Below, one piece after another: positions 44,119 to 55,500 of a stretch of 64,000 nt of DNA. A program made the position numbers and the translations under genes. The number at the start of each line of letters is the position of its first letter. Positions within the stretch are counted from its first letter, which is position 1. This DNA comes from Hyposmocoma kahamanoa (lineage: Eukaryota; Arthropoda; Insecta; Lepidoptera; Cosmopterigidae): positions 8,922,962 through 8,986,961 of the forward strand of contig NW_020653993.1 of assembly GCF_003589595.1 (NCBI RefSeq), in the 5' to 3' direction. The notes below the pieces were generated by a model. That model had not been told where the DNA came from. It did not search any database and was given only the letters and a program-made list of their open reading frames with translations.

Positions 44119-44302
44119 ACAGCAATACCAATGTTATGCCTTTGGACACAAGATTCGATGTTGTTTGTTAAAATTTGATATAGGAAACCTAAAGAACTGT
44201 AATCAAGGAAATTGCCAGTTGATTAGCTACGGAGGGCACAAGTCAAGCGTGAATGTAGAAAAATGCTACGATGAATGCTACTATTTTTATAATGGCACAT
44301 AG
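44119..44302 (+). CDS. Possible exon with Kunitz-like cysteine pattern
   Basis: A frame ending at a TAG at 44300-44302 encodes a cysteine-rich stretch: QCYAFGHKIRCC, then NCNQGNCQLISYGGHKSS, then VEKCYDECYYF. The C-x5-YGG step and the final C-x3-C match the second half of a Kunitz/BPTI domain. The cysteine usually following YGG is a histidine, and the gap to the last pair is about four residues short. A CACACAG sequence just before 44119 could be a splice acceptor, but its pyrimidine tract is poor. It may instead be a decayed exon, or chance. No signal peptide or neighbouring exon was found. Confidence 0.3.
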
Positions 44303-44849
44303 CAGCTTGGTAATCATAATAGATTTAAAAGTTGCAGTGATATATTAGGTTACTTTAAGATGAAATAATTACTTTATCTGGAAGTAACTGACGTTATTTT
44401 TTTTAAAGTAATGTGAAAATTAAAAAAATTCAAATAAAAAGTTACTTAAGGTCGATATATGTCTTGAACATGGAAAAAAATGGCTTTTCTTCCGTTTTTC
44501 ATCTGCAATTAGAACCTCAAAACTTGTTGAATGTATGATACGAACTATTTGCCACAAATGAGGATGTGATATTTAAAATAGAGACTTACTTTTCAGTTTG
44601 ACAAAAAATAAATTCATGTGCTGCAGAAATTGGGATGTCACTGGTCAAGGTGTATAGAGTTAAAAGGAGATTACGTAGAAAATAAAATCCATAGTTAAAA
44701 AAAACATTTCTTTTTTTTTCTCAAAGTCATACTCTTATCAAACCCCCCGTACATCAGGCTGACGTAAAGTGTACAAAACAGCCAGATGAAATTAATATTC
44801 CGGTGCAGCGTTACACTTTAAACCAATATTTTTACTATAAAACTTAATT
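44303..44849. other. No recognisable feature
   Basis: AT-rich sequence following the possible exon. Nothing named. Confidence 0.4.
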
Positions 44850-45125
44850 TTTAACCGATTTAAAAAAGATTTTGAATTCGACTATATTTTTTTGTGTGTA
44901 TTTTACGCAGTTACCCCGACATTTGTGAACCGATTTCGATAATTCTTTTTTTGTTAGAAATGGAGTACCTCAATAATAGTCCCATTAAAATTTAAAGAAA
45001 ATATTCCACTTCAATTAGGGGATGAATCCGGTTTATTGGATTTCACTCACTTTCCGTTAACCGATTCCATTAAAACTTAGGTAATAGATGTAATTCCACA
45101 AGCTTTTGTGATCAGATTTTTTTAT
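44850..45125 (+). repeat. Dispersed repeat family B, copy 1
   Basis: Family B runs in the order ACCGACTTCAAAAAAGGAGG, TTCTCAATTCGACTGTATTT, a T-run, TTACACGATAACTCGGCATT, TGTGAACCGATTTTGATGAT, GGTACCTCGGTAGTGGTCCC, AAAATATTCCACTT, and ends near AGATGTAATTCCAC and GATTAT. This copy covers nearly all of it at moderate divergence. Class unknown; it is a very common type of repeat in moths and butterflies as I remember it. Confidence 0.65.
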
Positions 45126-45344
45126 ATAAAAATGTTATATTTATGCTTTCTAGACCATGAAGACGTCGAATTATGACGACGTCACTAAAAATATTAAGAT
45201 CTCCGATGACCGAAGCGCGCTTCCTTTCCAAAATTGTCAATATCGAATTTCCGGGATCAGTTATCGAGCCATTGTTACAGTATCGTTTACATTCATAAAC
45301 CACTTTGTGTACGATTTTGGCTTATTTAATTTGCGACCGAAGGA

Positions 45345-45565
45345 ATAAGGGAATAAATCACAAAGATCTCAAGAGCACTGCCACTGCACCCGTCACCTTG
45401 AGACATAAGTTGACAAGTTCCATGTGCCCGTAATTTCACCATTACCCTTACCCTTCAAAACCGGAACGCAGCAATGCTCACATTACAGCTTGGCGGCAGA
45501 AAAAGGTAAAGTGGCTGCACTTCACTGGAAGAACTCTTTCATAGTGACCTCTACTGCTACTAAAC
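45345..45565 (+). repeat. Dispersed repeat family A, copy 10
   Basis: Lacks the head. Begins at AAATCACAAAGATCTCAAGA and runs through GACATAAGTTGACAAGTTCC, CTTGGCGGCAGAAAAAGG and CTTTCATAGTGACCTCTACT. Confidence 0.75.
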
Positions 45566-46887
45566 AAATCAAACATAGTGCATCTGTACGATACGTTCAG
45601 GTTGAAGCCATCTTTTCTAGTCAGCAGTTTGGTCAGAAGTTCAATTTACTTTTAGTTTGTCCTAAAAGAAAGTCGGTCTGATTTTGAATTTCTGTCAACA
45701 GTTTTTGTGGTCAGCCACTGTGGTGCGACAGCGTCGGACCACGTTTTCGTTAAAGTATTGTTCTGATTTGGTATTAAATTTAAAAGTACCTCCAGGGTTC
45801 CGTCACTCGCTCGAGGTTATGCGATAAGTGCCTACCGCTGAGTATATCGCTGACTGTACAAACGCTCAGACAAGTCTTTTATTTACATTACAACCCCAGC
45901 ATTCGGTTCCGCATGACTGCGTACGGCGGGCAACGTTATTTTCACCTCTTAGCGCGTGCTTAGGTTCCTTTTTCCTCGTAGTGAGCGCCTGGTGTTATTA
46001 GATAAATATAATAGGCTATTAGAACCGTAGATAGTTTAGATTTTGCATGAGAGGGATGTATCTGTTACCTAGTAACTATTAAGTAGTTTGTGGTACTGGT
46101 ACCGCCTGCATTTTGAAAAGAAGGAGGATTGCCGCTCCTTGGCAATGTAGTTTGATAAATGCGTTAGCTTTCTGTCACACGTACAGGAAGATCGTACAGA
46201 AACATCTTGCACGAAATAGACCACTTACGACAGCAAATTTATCAATTAATTATAATAATTTTGTAATGAACGACCCTAATTTCATTTAACACATTCCATT
46301 AAAATTGGTAATTATTTTACTTAATTAATGAAATGGATTAAAACGGTCTGTGAGTTTATATCACGTCACGGAGCCCCTCAAAATAAGCTCGCTTTCTGCT
46401 CCTGTACTCGTGTTTTGACGTCATTCGGCTTCTTGGTTAAGACCATTCGACTTGTTACGTCCTCACAGGACTATTTTTAGTAACAAAAAACATTTCATTT
46501 AAAATGTAAGGAACAAAGGTAAATTGCAATATATTTTAGCACTTGTAAATCACAACAAAACACCCCACCTTGAGACTTGAAAAGAGCGCGAAACTTTGGT
46601 TTTGTTTAGAAAAACAAATCGGTGCCTCCAACGCAAGTTGTTATAAGCCATACAGTACCAGTTTTTGCTTTTTAAATTAAATGTATCCTTTTTTATGTAT
46701 ATTATAGTTTCCATGTGTTGTAAGTAAACGTAACACTAAGTGATTTCTTTATTTTAAATATGGAACCAATAACATGCATAAATAAACTTAAAAAGTGAAA
46801 TATATTAGTTTTAAATATGGAGCCCACTATATGCTTAAAAAAGTAAGTATATAATTTAACTTAAAAAGTAATTTGTGAAACAAACAT
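45566..46887. other. No recognisable feature
   Basis: No supported gene or repeat. The stretch 45700-46000 is less AT-rich than the average but has no long frame. Confidence 0.45.
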
Positions 46888-47178
46888 TAACCCATTTACA
46901 CGTCCCGCTGCTGGTCAGGGGTCACCTCTCTCTCTCGCGAGAGTTTCGGCCACAATCAGTCGCGCTGACCCGATGTGGAGACTGCATACGTATTCCGAGG
47001 GTTGTGAACCTCCTTGAACGAGCAGGTTTCACCACGATGTTTCCCTTCACTGAAAAACTCATGGTACATTTCAAATTAAATTTCGCACATGAATTCCGGG
47101 AGACTCAGCCCGGAGTCGTACCCACGACCTCTGTTTGAGAAACGGCAGATCAAACCATTAAGATACCACGGGCTTTTT
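46888..47178 (-). mobile_element. tRNA-derived SINE, third family
   Basis: The minus strand starts with GCCCGTGGTATCTTAATGG (A-box-like) and has the B box GGGTACGACTCC (plus 47112-47123). The body holds GGAATTCATGTGCGAAATTT, CATGAGTTTTTCAGTGAAGG, GAAACCTGCTCG, GGTTCACAACCCTCGGAATA and GACTGATTGTGGCCGAAAC. It is longer (about 290 bp) than the other SINEs. The plus-strand frame at 46875-47138 is a shadow of it. Confidence 0.65.
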
Positions 47179-47239
47179 GCCACATAAGACGAACACACGC
47201 GGTTCATTTCCAAAACTAAAACAGTTTAACTATCTAATT

Positions 47240-47525
47240 GGTAGCAGTAGAGCTCCTTGTGAAAGAGTTCGTCCAGGGAATTATTGTCACCTTACCTATT
47301 TCTGCCGCCAAGCATTAATGTCAGGATTACTGTGTTCCGGTTTTGAAGGGTAAGGGTGTTGATGAAATTACAGGCAAATGACGAGGCGACGGGCGCAGTG
47401 GTAGTGCCCCTTAGATCGTTGCGATGCCACTCAGAGCCTTAAAGCTCTGAGTGGCACTGCAACTGTTATGGACAGGCGTATAGCTTACCATCACGTGCAC
47501 GACTAGTTCGTCCCGTGCCGTGAAA
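47240..47525 (-). repeat. Dispersed repeat family A, copy 11 (nearly full length)
   Basis: Covers the family from the CGGGACGAACTAGTCGTGC head to GAGCTCTACTGCTACC, with an internal 13-base inverted insertion at 47426-47438 that makes a hairpin with the adjacent GCTCTGAGTGGC. This gives the cleanest view of the family's order in the window. Confidence 0.85.
47425..47456. repeat. Hairpin created inside a repeat A copy
   Basis: TGCCACTCAGAGC at 47425-47437 is the exact reverse complement of 47444-47456, with a six-base loop. In other minus-strand copies the sequence goes straight from TTGCGAT/TTGCAAT to TTAAAGCTCTGAG. The 13 bases 47426-47438 are extra and copied in inverse orientation from the neighbouring bases. 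Confidence 0.85.
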
Positions 47526-48636
47526 ATGTAACCTACTAAAAGCATGCGTAACTCAAAAGTGGTTAACCACGTCAATAAACCAGGTACGCAACAATATGAA
47601 CCGGAGCATATTTCTTATGTAAGGGATTTCTTATGAATCGGTATCACGCGATACTTGATACAAAAATTCTAAATGTAAACCGAGGTTTGCTTTTTGTGAC
47701 AGCGAATGTTCGTGACTAATCTTGTTACAAAATTTATGTTCACTTCATTTTATTTCTTTTTAGGTAAGTTAGTCTGTTGATTTCAGTGATTGTAGCCATG
47801 TAACGGAAAAAATAAAATAACGAGGTATGTAATACAAATCTTAATTGATAATAATATACATTACATATTATTTATATTTGCCACGAGTGTGTTTATGTGT
47901 GTGTTCACCATAAGTACATGATATTCATATATAACGGTAGTAAACATCACTATATTCAATAAAATAAATAAATAAAAAATTCGATGACCCACATAAGTAT
48001 TATAGCGTTTATACCCAATTAAACGGTTGTAAATTAATAAAAATTTCAAGAAACCACAAAGTGTTGAGTATAAAAAGAAACTTACAGTAAAATACTAAAT
48101 AACTGGCGAAGATTTTGTATACGTGTTAGGTAGTATTTTGATTTATCTGTCTGGATTTTATAAGCGATTTCTTGAAGTATTATTTTTCTAATGGGGCTGA
48201 CTTGTTCAATAACGATCAAAGCCCCTAAATAACTAAAGAATAAAAAATTTTAACTCTTGTACAACACGGTTCTTGTCTCCTACAAACTCGAAAGAAACAA
48301 GTAATACAATGTGTAAATGCATTCAAAATAATACATTTAACGTTAATCCATAATAAAATTTAACATCCGTTATGAATGGCGACCGATAAGCGCGCAATAA
48401 CGTAATATGCGACTGGGCTCTGGTAACCGTTTTACTATGATAGTATGGTTAACCCAACATTGTTATTGTGCTTTATTAGCATTATTACTGACGTAGCCGG
48501 TTTGTTGTTGTTTTATTACTCGCGTTAGAGCCACTATTTGATGATACTCTATACACTTATGTCCAATTGCACTAACCTTAAGTACGTCTTAAACCAATGA
48601 GTAAAACTGATAAGACACTCTTAAAGCAATGCATAA
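47526..48636. other. No recognisable feature
   Basis: AT-rich sequence. Nothing supported. Confidence 0.45.
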
Positions 48637-48804
48637 AGAGTGGTTATACATGGCGACTTTTAGCAGCTACGGAAACGCGTGTTTGTAAAGCGCGCGATTG
48701 TATCGCTACACTTCGGATTTATAGGCGATTGCATCGGTGATTGTATCGATGCAGTCGAGCACTTACATCGCTGCCTAAAATCGCGCGTGTGTGTAAAGGC
48801 ACTC
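48637..48804. mobile_element. MITE-like element with TTACACAC-type ends, copy 2
   Basis: The left end AGAGTGGTTATACATGGCGA, CTTTTAGCAGC matches the reverse complement of the right end AGAGTGCCTTTACACACACG, CGCGATTTTAGGCAGC imperfectly. The interior (GCGCGATTGTATCGC, GGCGATTGCATCGG) resembles 40394-40664 and is shorter. Overlapping frames at 48679-49010 are by-products. Confidence 0.6.
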
Positions 48805-49578
48805 TTCGGACACTCCATACAACGGTCGAAAGTTACCTACTACTACTACATACAGCCAAGCGCTATCTGCACACGCGCAAATGTGTGCGTGAAGTGGCAG
48901 TGTTACCCATCACAATCTCGTATCTATTACATGGTAAGCGCGGTGACTTAGCGAAAATTCTTACGCTAATCAGTTATCTAAAATCTAATAATAGAATCCT
49001 AAATTATTAGGATTACTATAATTGTATAATTACATGTTTATTAGGTATTTATATTGATATAATTTGTATTATATATTTTTCAATTTGTATTATATATTAC
49101 TCTGCACAATATTAATGAAAAAAAAAAAACAATGACCGAATGAGTCTCAGACATAAGTTTTTTTTTACTTACTTCGTTTCAACTTTCGGAAAATGAAAGA
49201 AACTCGTCTCTTTATCCCGTTTAGATGACCACAAACAGCCGTACAGAGCATAATTCACGACCATTATAAATAGTAACGTGTAATTAATTATGTTATATAT
49301 TAAAGTACAAGTTTCGTAATGAATAAATATATATATAAAAAATAACGCGAAAAAGCTCACCGACAGCCTTGTTGTCGTTCAGTCAATGTGACCGTCAATG
49401 TGCGGGGCATGGTGCGGTATCTAAAACTAGACAGGGGCGGAGCGTCCGTTCTCGTTACATTTTACGTTACGTTTCATACTCGTACGATGCCAATTTGGCC
49501 TCTGATGTTGTTGGAAAGAAATATTTTTTATTGTCCTCATAAAAGCGCTAATAACGTGAAATAAAAAATTAAATAGAA
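48805..49578. other. No recognisable feature
   Basis: AT-rich. Contains a duplicated TTTGTATTATATAT motif near 49058-49095. No gene. Confidence 0.45.
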
Positions 49579-49640
49579 ACCGAGAGCAACACGGCATAGC
49601 ACTTTGAGCCTTCAAAGTGCTATGCCGTGTTGTTCTCGGT
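49579..49640. repeat. Near-perfect hairpin, 29-bp arms, loop GCCT
   Basis: Arms 49579-49607 and 49612-49640 differ at one position only (C against T, a wobble pair in RNA). The loop is four bases. The stem has no bulges, unlike typical insect pre-miRNAs, which also have larger loops. A recent inverted duplication is more likely. Confidence 0.85.
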
Positions 49641-49784
49641 TACGACAACCTTGTATCTTCTACGACATCTACGAGAGAATGAAATAAAAGATAAGGATAT
49701 AAGATAAAAGATAGTTCCAGGAGATTTGCAGTCGTGTCGCTTTGGAACTTTACAGCGATCTCCAACCTTCCTGCATAGGGAACT

Positions 49785-50200
49785 TTAGTGTCTTATGCTT
49801 AATTTACATGTTGTATGGATCAGAATGTTGGGCGATGCAAAGGGAGGCTGAACGAAACGTGAACGATCGGAAATGCGAATGTTGAGATGGATGTGTGGAG
49901 TAAGGATACCAGAAAGGATAAGATAAGGACGTACATCACGGGAAGTTTGAAATTGGCGCCAGTGACGGAAAAGATGAGGAGTAATGGGTTTGCGTGGTAT
50001 GGATATGTCATGCGGAGGGAAGAATGTCATGGATATAATGGGAAAGGAAGGCCAAAGAAAAGATGGATGGATTTTGTGAAAGATGACATGGATAAGAAAG
50101 GTGTGAGTATAAAAATGACGGCTGATAGAGGAGAATGGAAGAAAAATATATGTTGTGCCGACCCCACCTAGCGTGGGATAAGGACAGGAAGAAGCTTAAT
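49785..50200 (+). pseudogene. RTE-type LINE reverse transcriptase C-terminus, degenerate
   Basis: Encodes, with frame changes, LMYGSECWAM, EMLRWMCGVRIPERI, SLKLAPVTEKMRSNGFAWYG, HVMRRE-like YVMRREECHG, GRPKKRWMDFVKDDMDKK, MTADRGEWKKNICCADPT and a stop. These are the residues following the reverse transcriptase in RTE-clade elements. Frames break near 49900 and the 5' part is missing, so the copy is dead. The last part (49887-50171) is still an open frame. Same family as 236-715. Confidence 0.82.
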
Positions 50201-51309
50201 TTACATTGCTGCGAAACGGAATGGAAGCCAATTTTTGTAACCATAGCATAATGAGCTTTATGTCAACTGTGTAACGTATAAACCGTGGCACCGTCTTGTT
50301 GAAACCACATATTAGTGATATCTATATCATCATTAATAGGCCAAATTTGAGTTGTTAACATCACTCGATAGTGTAATCCATTGACCGTAACCGCATTCCC
50401 AGCCGAATTTTTGAAAAAAAAAAAAATACTTAAAATTCCTGAAGTGATTAACGAAATAGACCCACCATTTTGTCAAAAAGTGATTAAAACTTTGATGAAA
50501 GAATCAACACCTGTAACTGTGGTCGTGGTGGACATTTATCTGATATCATTTTTCATTCATAATTGCCAAACCTTACTTTTTTTAATACAATAAAAATTTG
50601 AATCATTGTCACCTAAATTTATTGTTTTATTTTGATTTACAAAACAAAGTTCTTGTTGAAAAATCCTTTATATGGCGAACGGTCGTGGAGTGGAATTCCT
50701 TGCCTGCAGATTTTTTCCTTGTCGCTGTCACTTGGCCCTTTTCAAGGCGAGAGTAACTAGACATTATTATTATATACACAATATATTATTATTATACACA
50801 TATTTTTTACAATGTATATGACAAATGCTGATTTATTGTGCGGTAAATTTATACAATGAGGAGTCGCTGTCCTCACTTAGACATATTAAATAAATAAAAA
50901 AAGTACTCCTATTTCGAAACGTTTATTTAGTTAGTGGCGTCAGTGAAAGTGCTCCTCAACTCGTCAGGTAATTAGAAGAAATTAAAACCTTCAAGAGAAG
51001 GTTTTGACCCTATTAGGGGCTGAGTGGAAATTTAATTCCGCTCGTCCTTCCAGGAACGGCCTGGAGTTCATATTGCTTTATTTCGTATAAGAACTCTTTT
51101 AATATTGGTTTTAGACCATTAACATATAGGATCTCTTTTGACGAAATAAAAAGAAAAAAAACGTCATCTATTGAAATGTCATATGCGTAAATTACGCAGT
51201 TGAATTACAATCACGCATTTTTGTTGCATCATCAATAATTGTAACTTTTTTTATTAAAAAAATCGAGCTGAAAGGTTTGTGAAATATAAAAAGGGTTAAA
51301 TCTAATAAT
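50201..51309. other. No recognisable feature
   Basis: AT-rich sequence. A weak family A-like patch (TTAGTGGCGTCAGTGAAAGT, GCTCCTCAACTCGTCAGG) near 50930-50975 is too short to call. Confidence 0.4.
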
Positions 51310-51492
51310 GGTAGGTAAATATTGTCTTCAAATTTAAATGGGACCACTACTGAGGTGCTTCCTTCCCGACAAAACAAGAATTTTTATCGAAATCGGTTCA
51401 CAAAAGTCGGAGTATTCGCGTAAAATACACACAAAAAAAACGAAAACCAGTCGAATTACAAACCTCCTCTATTTTTTGAAGTCGGTTAAAAC
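51310..51492 (-). repeat. Dispersed repeat family B, copy 2
   Basis: The minus strand starts at AACCGACTTCAAAAAATAGA and ends near the GTGGTCCCATTTAAATTTGA block. It lacks the last third. Confidence 0.65.
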
Positions 51493-52990
51493 ATGCAATG
51501 CACATTCATGACGCTTGGTAATTGTGAGTCATTACAATTGAAAGTAATTCTGCGAATTTCAGGTGGATGTAGGAAACCCGGGGTTGCCAAGCGACTGTAC
51601 ACGCAACCCGAAATGGGCAGGACATTACTTTTTTTTTAAATGATGCTGTACAGGTGTCTTTTATTTCGCATTGTCTTAGGGAATTATTGTACCCACCAAT
51701 ACGAACAACGTTTGCTATTGTAACCTCTCTTAAATCGAGAAATAACATCGTTTGTCTTTTTCATTTGGGTCGAGTATGAATATTTAATTTGGAGACAGCT
51801 GATGTTTTGAATGAATAGTTACAACATCTGATCGAGGTCATCAACATTAATCATTATCATTAATCAAGACTTAAGTTTGATGAAATTATTGCAAATTTCA
51901 AAAATGAATGCGTTTATTATCAGATTCTGGGATTCAGATCGGGAACTTAACGCAATACGAGGAAATTCAGTACAGAAAATCGTATTGAATCATTGTTTGT
52001 TACTTTATATTTAATTCTGATAATAATAAAAAAATCCTTGTAAAATCAATTAGTTACTGACATGAAAGAAAGACAGGAACAAAAAAATTACATTTATTAG
52101 ATTACTACAAATGTCACTACAAAAGGAAAAAAAAAAAGAAAAAAAAGACGCATTCAAAATCACAAACAAAACCAAAATAAAATGAAAACACAGGTTATTC
52201 AGAAATCTTGGACTGATTTTCTTATTACATTGACTGTGCAGTGGTGGATAGGTCAATATCGTCCTGACATATTGTCCATACGAACCGACGCTGAGACAAC
52301 AAGTGCTAATACTGTACACTTTAAACATGTTAGATGCATACTGAATAGGTGTGGTGGTGACAAAGCGGTTGGCTGATAATTTAAACGCTCTGTTTCACAA
52401 ATAGAACGCGGCGAAGGTAGATCGGAATACTATAATGTACGTGACATTTAATTCTATTTTTTATTGATAAGTTTATGAAAATCAACAAAACGAACGGAGA
52501 GACATTAATATAAATTTTGAGTAGGCAAAGAATCATCTGGACAAAGAGTTGACCAATGAGAACAGTGAATTATAAGCGGAAACATCTAGAAAGTAATTAA
52601 AAATTGAAGAGGAATTATGAACGGCCATCTTAAATGATTAAATGACTTTACGACAAACTTGATCAAAGGATAAGTTGAAGTCAAGCGTGGGAAAGGATAA
52701 CGAAATCAATTACTTAGACAAAAAAGAAAGTGCTTGACTTTCAATTAGTTGTCACCACAGCGTTTTCAAAGAAAATGCTTTACAAACAACAGAATGACAA
52801 TGGCTATAATTACAAGGGCATACTTTTTTATTTCATTTCCTGCTCTCCTTGTCGAAACTAACGCTTTTGCATTTTTTTTTCTTCGAGAAACGTCCACTAT
52901 GCAAATTTTTTCATAGCAATAAAACTGAAACTAAATAAGATGTAAAAAACTGTTCAGGGTTAATAACCCAATTTCACTAAAAATATAGAT
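51493..52990. other. No recognisable feature
   Basis: AT-rich sequence. Frames at 51506-51748 and 52050-52376 lack motifs. Confidence 0.45.
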
Positions 52991-53275
52991 TTTAAACCGA
53001 CTTCAAAAAAGGAGAAGGTTCTCAATTCGACTGTATTTTTTTTTGTACGTGTGTTACACGATAACTCGGCATTTGTGAACCGATTTTGATGATTCTTTTT
53101 TGTTGAATAGAGGGTACCTCGGTAGAGGACCCATTTAAATTTGAAGAAAATTTTCATAATAAGGGTGGCAAACTAGGGGATGAATCAGGTTGCGCGCACT
53201 TTCCGGCAAACGATTGCAATAAAACTTTGAAAATAGATGTAATTCCGCGACTCTGTACTGAGATTATGTCATCAT
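52991..53275 (+). repeat. Dispersed repeat family B, copy 3 (full length)
   Basis: Closest to the family consensus: AAACCGACTTCAAAAAAGGA, TTCTCAATTCGACTG, TGTGAACCGATTTTGATGAT, GGTACCTCGGTAGAGGACCC, AGATGTAATTCCGCGACTCT, GTACTGAGATTATG. The minus-strand frame 52960-53157 is translation of the repeat. Confidence 0.75.
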
Positions 53276-55235
53276 GCGTTACATTACAATGGAAAGCATC
53301 GGGAAGAACATGCAAACATTAATTTTGAAATGTATATATTACTTCAATAGTCCAATGCTAAACCTCAAAACGAAAAAAGAAGAATGTAATGTTTGTGTTC
53401 TTTTAGTTACGAAAATAAAAGCTTGAAAATGATTGGAATATTGTTGGAAAATGGTCAAGATAATGTAAAGTTTTAAATTTGACATGGAATGCGCTACAAA
53501 GTTTTGACGTCACATCTTGCAAATGCCTTGTATAACAAGAGAAACGACAGAAGTATTATTATATAATTCAAAAGATATTCCACGATTTTAGAGACGCGTA
53601 TATATTTTCAATATTTGCTTTTACACTGCTACACATTAAGGGGATTGAAACTCCCTATGTCTCCCATACGCCTTTAAATACTGATCTTTTACGAATGAAT
53701 GAAGGAAAGTGGTTTCCCTAACCGAATTAAATATGCTATGGCAAACTTAAAGAGGCCGTTAAAGGTCCAATAGATGCCTTAACAAGGAGACGGCAATGTT
53801 CAGAAAACCATTTGAATTTCAAATGAGTTTCAGATTAATTGCTCCGTAAGTAACGTCCTAAGTAAATTGAGACCACCTGCTACATGTTCAGATGTGGAAG
53901 TTTTAATTACTGTAGGCTCTTACTGCGCTAATGGGCTGGGTGTTTAATGGTCTTGTTAATGTGGTTAATTTAGCAAAATGCAAAATTCTATCATTTTCAT
54001 CTTTATTACATTTGTTTATTGACGTACCGTGGTTCCAAACGGGGATCATTTAATATAGGCTTGGTTTAATTCAAATCGTAAAACAGATTTAAAATTGAGT
54101 ATGCATAATAGAACACTTCAGACTTAATCGACACCGGGTGTATATCACCCGATAAGTTGGTGGATCTGTTTACACATTTGAACAAAAGCAATATGATGTT
54201 AGTAAACTTACGCCCAGTATCGACAGTGGACATGAAAAGACATCCCTCATCATTCGAATAGCACAATACAGTTTGTAGTCATATCAGTTGGCGTTAGTGT
54301 TGTGCTCCGTTTACTTTACCATAGTACTAACAATGTTCGCTGTAGGACCGGTGCCAGTTACGATCACTATACGTTATTGATGTACTCGAAAATAAAATCA
54401 AATGCGATTATTCTGTACCCACGGTAATTGAGCGACGGTAGCTATTTTAAACATGTCCACAGGCAAATGTAGGCTTTTAATTACTTTAACGTACGGTTCA
54501 CCGTGATATTTACATCACTATTACACGGTATCGACGATCTTGGTCGCTGTGCGATTTGTTGCAGTATTCATATCCCTCCTAGTTCTCTGCATCCCAGGCT
54601 TGTTGCTGCTCTTCTTTCTTCATAAGAACATAGAGTTTAAAACTCCTTGGCCGCCTAAACTTCATCTTTGACGATGCTCAATGCAACTGCAGCGAATTCT
54701 TGCCAAAATTTCCAGTTCATTATTGTCATTCGAGAACTTTTCTTTCTCAATTTTATAAGTTTATTTCATACGATAGTCTAAATGGCGTTCCTAACGTTGA
54801 ATTTCACTCCAACCTTACATAATTTTCAAGGTCCTTATAGAGGTTCGTAGATAAAGCATGTCCGTCAGTCAAGTCATCCGGACGATAACGGCGGTTGTAG
54901 GTGCTATTTTGGAACTGATCGACGGATGTGATAGCGATTTTGGTACACGTGTTGACGTGTTGAAATTTAGTTTGGGTTTGTTTACCTGTAGATGTTATAA
55001 ATATTTGTAAAGGTAGAATTTTTATGAAAGTGAATAAAAGATGTTATATAGTAAAGCTACGTATGCTTACCACATCGACATCATAACCTATTGATGTCGA
55101 TGGCTTTACTACACACGACACGCATGTCTCTCACTGAAGTAAGCAGATATTGTTTAACTACAACAGCAACATCGTCTTCTACGAATCTACACCCGGTTTA
55201 TTTAGGTTCCTGACCAATTTGATTGAGACATCTTT
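53276..55235. other. No recognisable gene; one bulged hairpin
   Basis: About 2 kb of AT-rich DNA. It holds the two-part hairpin at 55049-55111 and a short inverted repeat CGGGTG/CACCCG near 54136. Frames are unsupported. Confidence 0.45.
55049..55111. repeat. Hairpin with a 15-base one-sided bulge
   Basis: Outer arms 55049-55057 and 55103-55111 (TAGTAAAGC/GCTTTACTA) and inner arms 55073-55083 and 55092-55102 (CATCGACATCA/TGATGTCGATG) pair perfectly. The right arm is continuous while the left has 15 extra bases (55058-55072). The loop is eight bases. Confidence 0.7.
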
Positions 55236-55237
55236 TT

Positions 55238-55500
55238 TTATGATATTAAGTGACGGGACGTACAAATCATGAGTCTGATGGTTAGCGACACGTTCACCTG
55301 TGGTTGTTGCAGTTCAACTCAAAGCTTTGAATTTAAATGCAAAGATCTAACTAGCTCTGTCACTCTTAGACATACTTTTACCCTTCAAAACCGGAACGCA
55401 CTAATGCTCATATTATTTGGCGACAGAAATAAGTATAGTGACAGTTGTTTCCTTGACGACATCTTTCACAAGAAGCTTTACTGTTACAAAACGCACACCC
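55238..55500 (+). repeat. Dispersed repeat family A, copy 12 (diverged)
   Basis: The head ATATTAAGTGACGGGACGTA, AGTCTGATGGTTAGCGACAC is present. The middle has lost the GCACCCTTACC step; it goes on through CAAAACCGGAACGCACTAAT, TTTGGCGACAGAAATAAG and CTTTACTGTTAC. Two frames across it (55269-55644) are by-products. Confidence 0.75.

Noticed and set aside
46875..47138. 87-codon plus-strand frame as a gene
   Set aside because: It lies antisense in a tRNA-derived SINE.
49579..49640. pre-miRNA
   Set aside because: The stem is too perfect, the loop is four bases, and there is no flanking imperfect stem; inverted duplication is simpler. Kept only as a hairpin.
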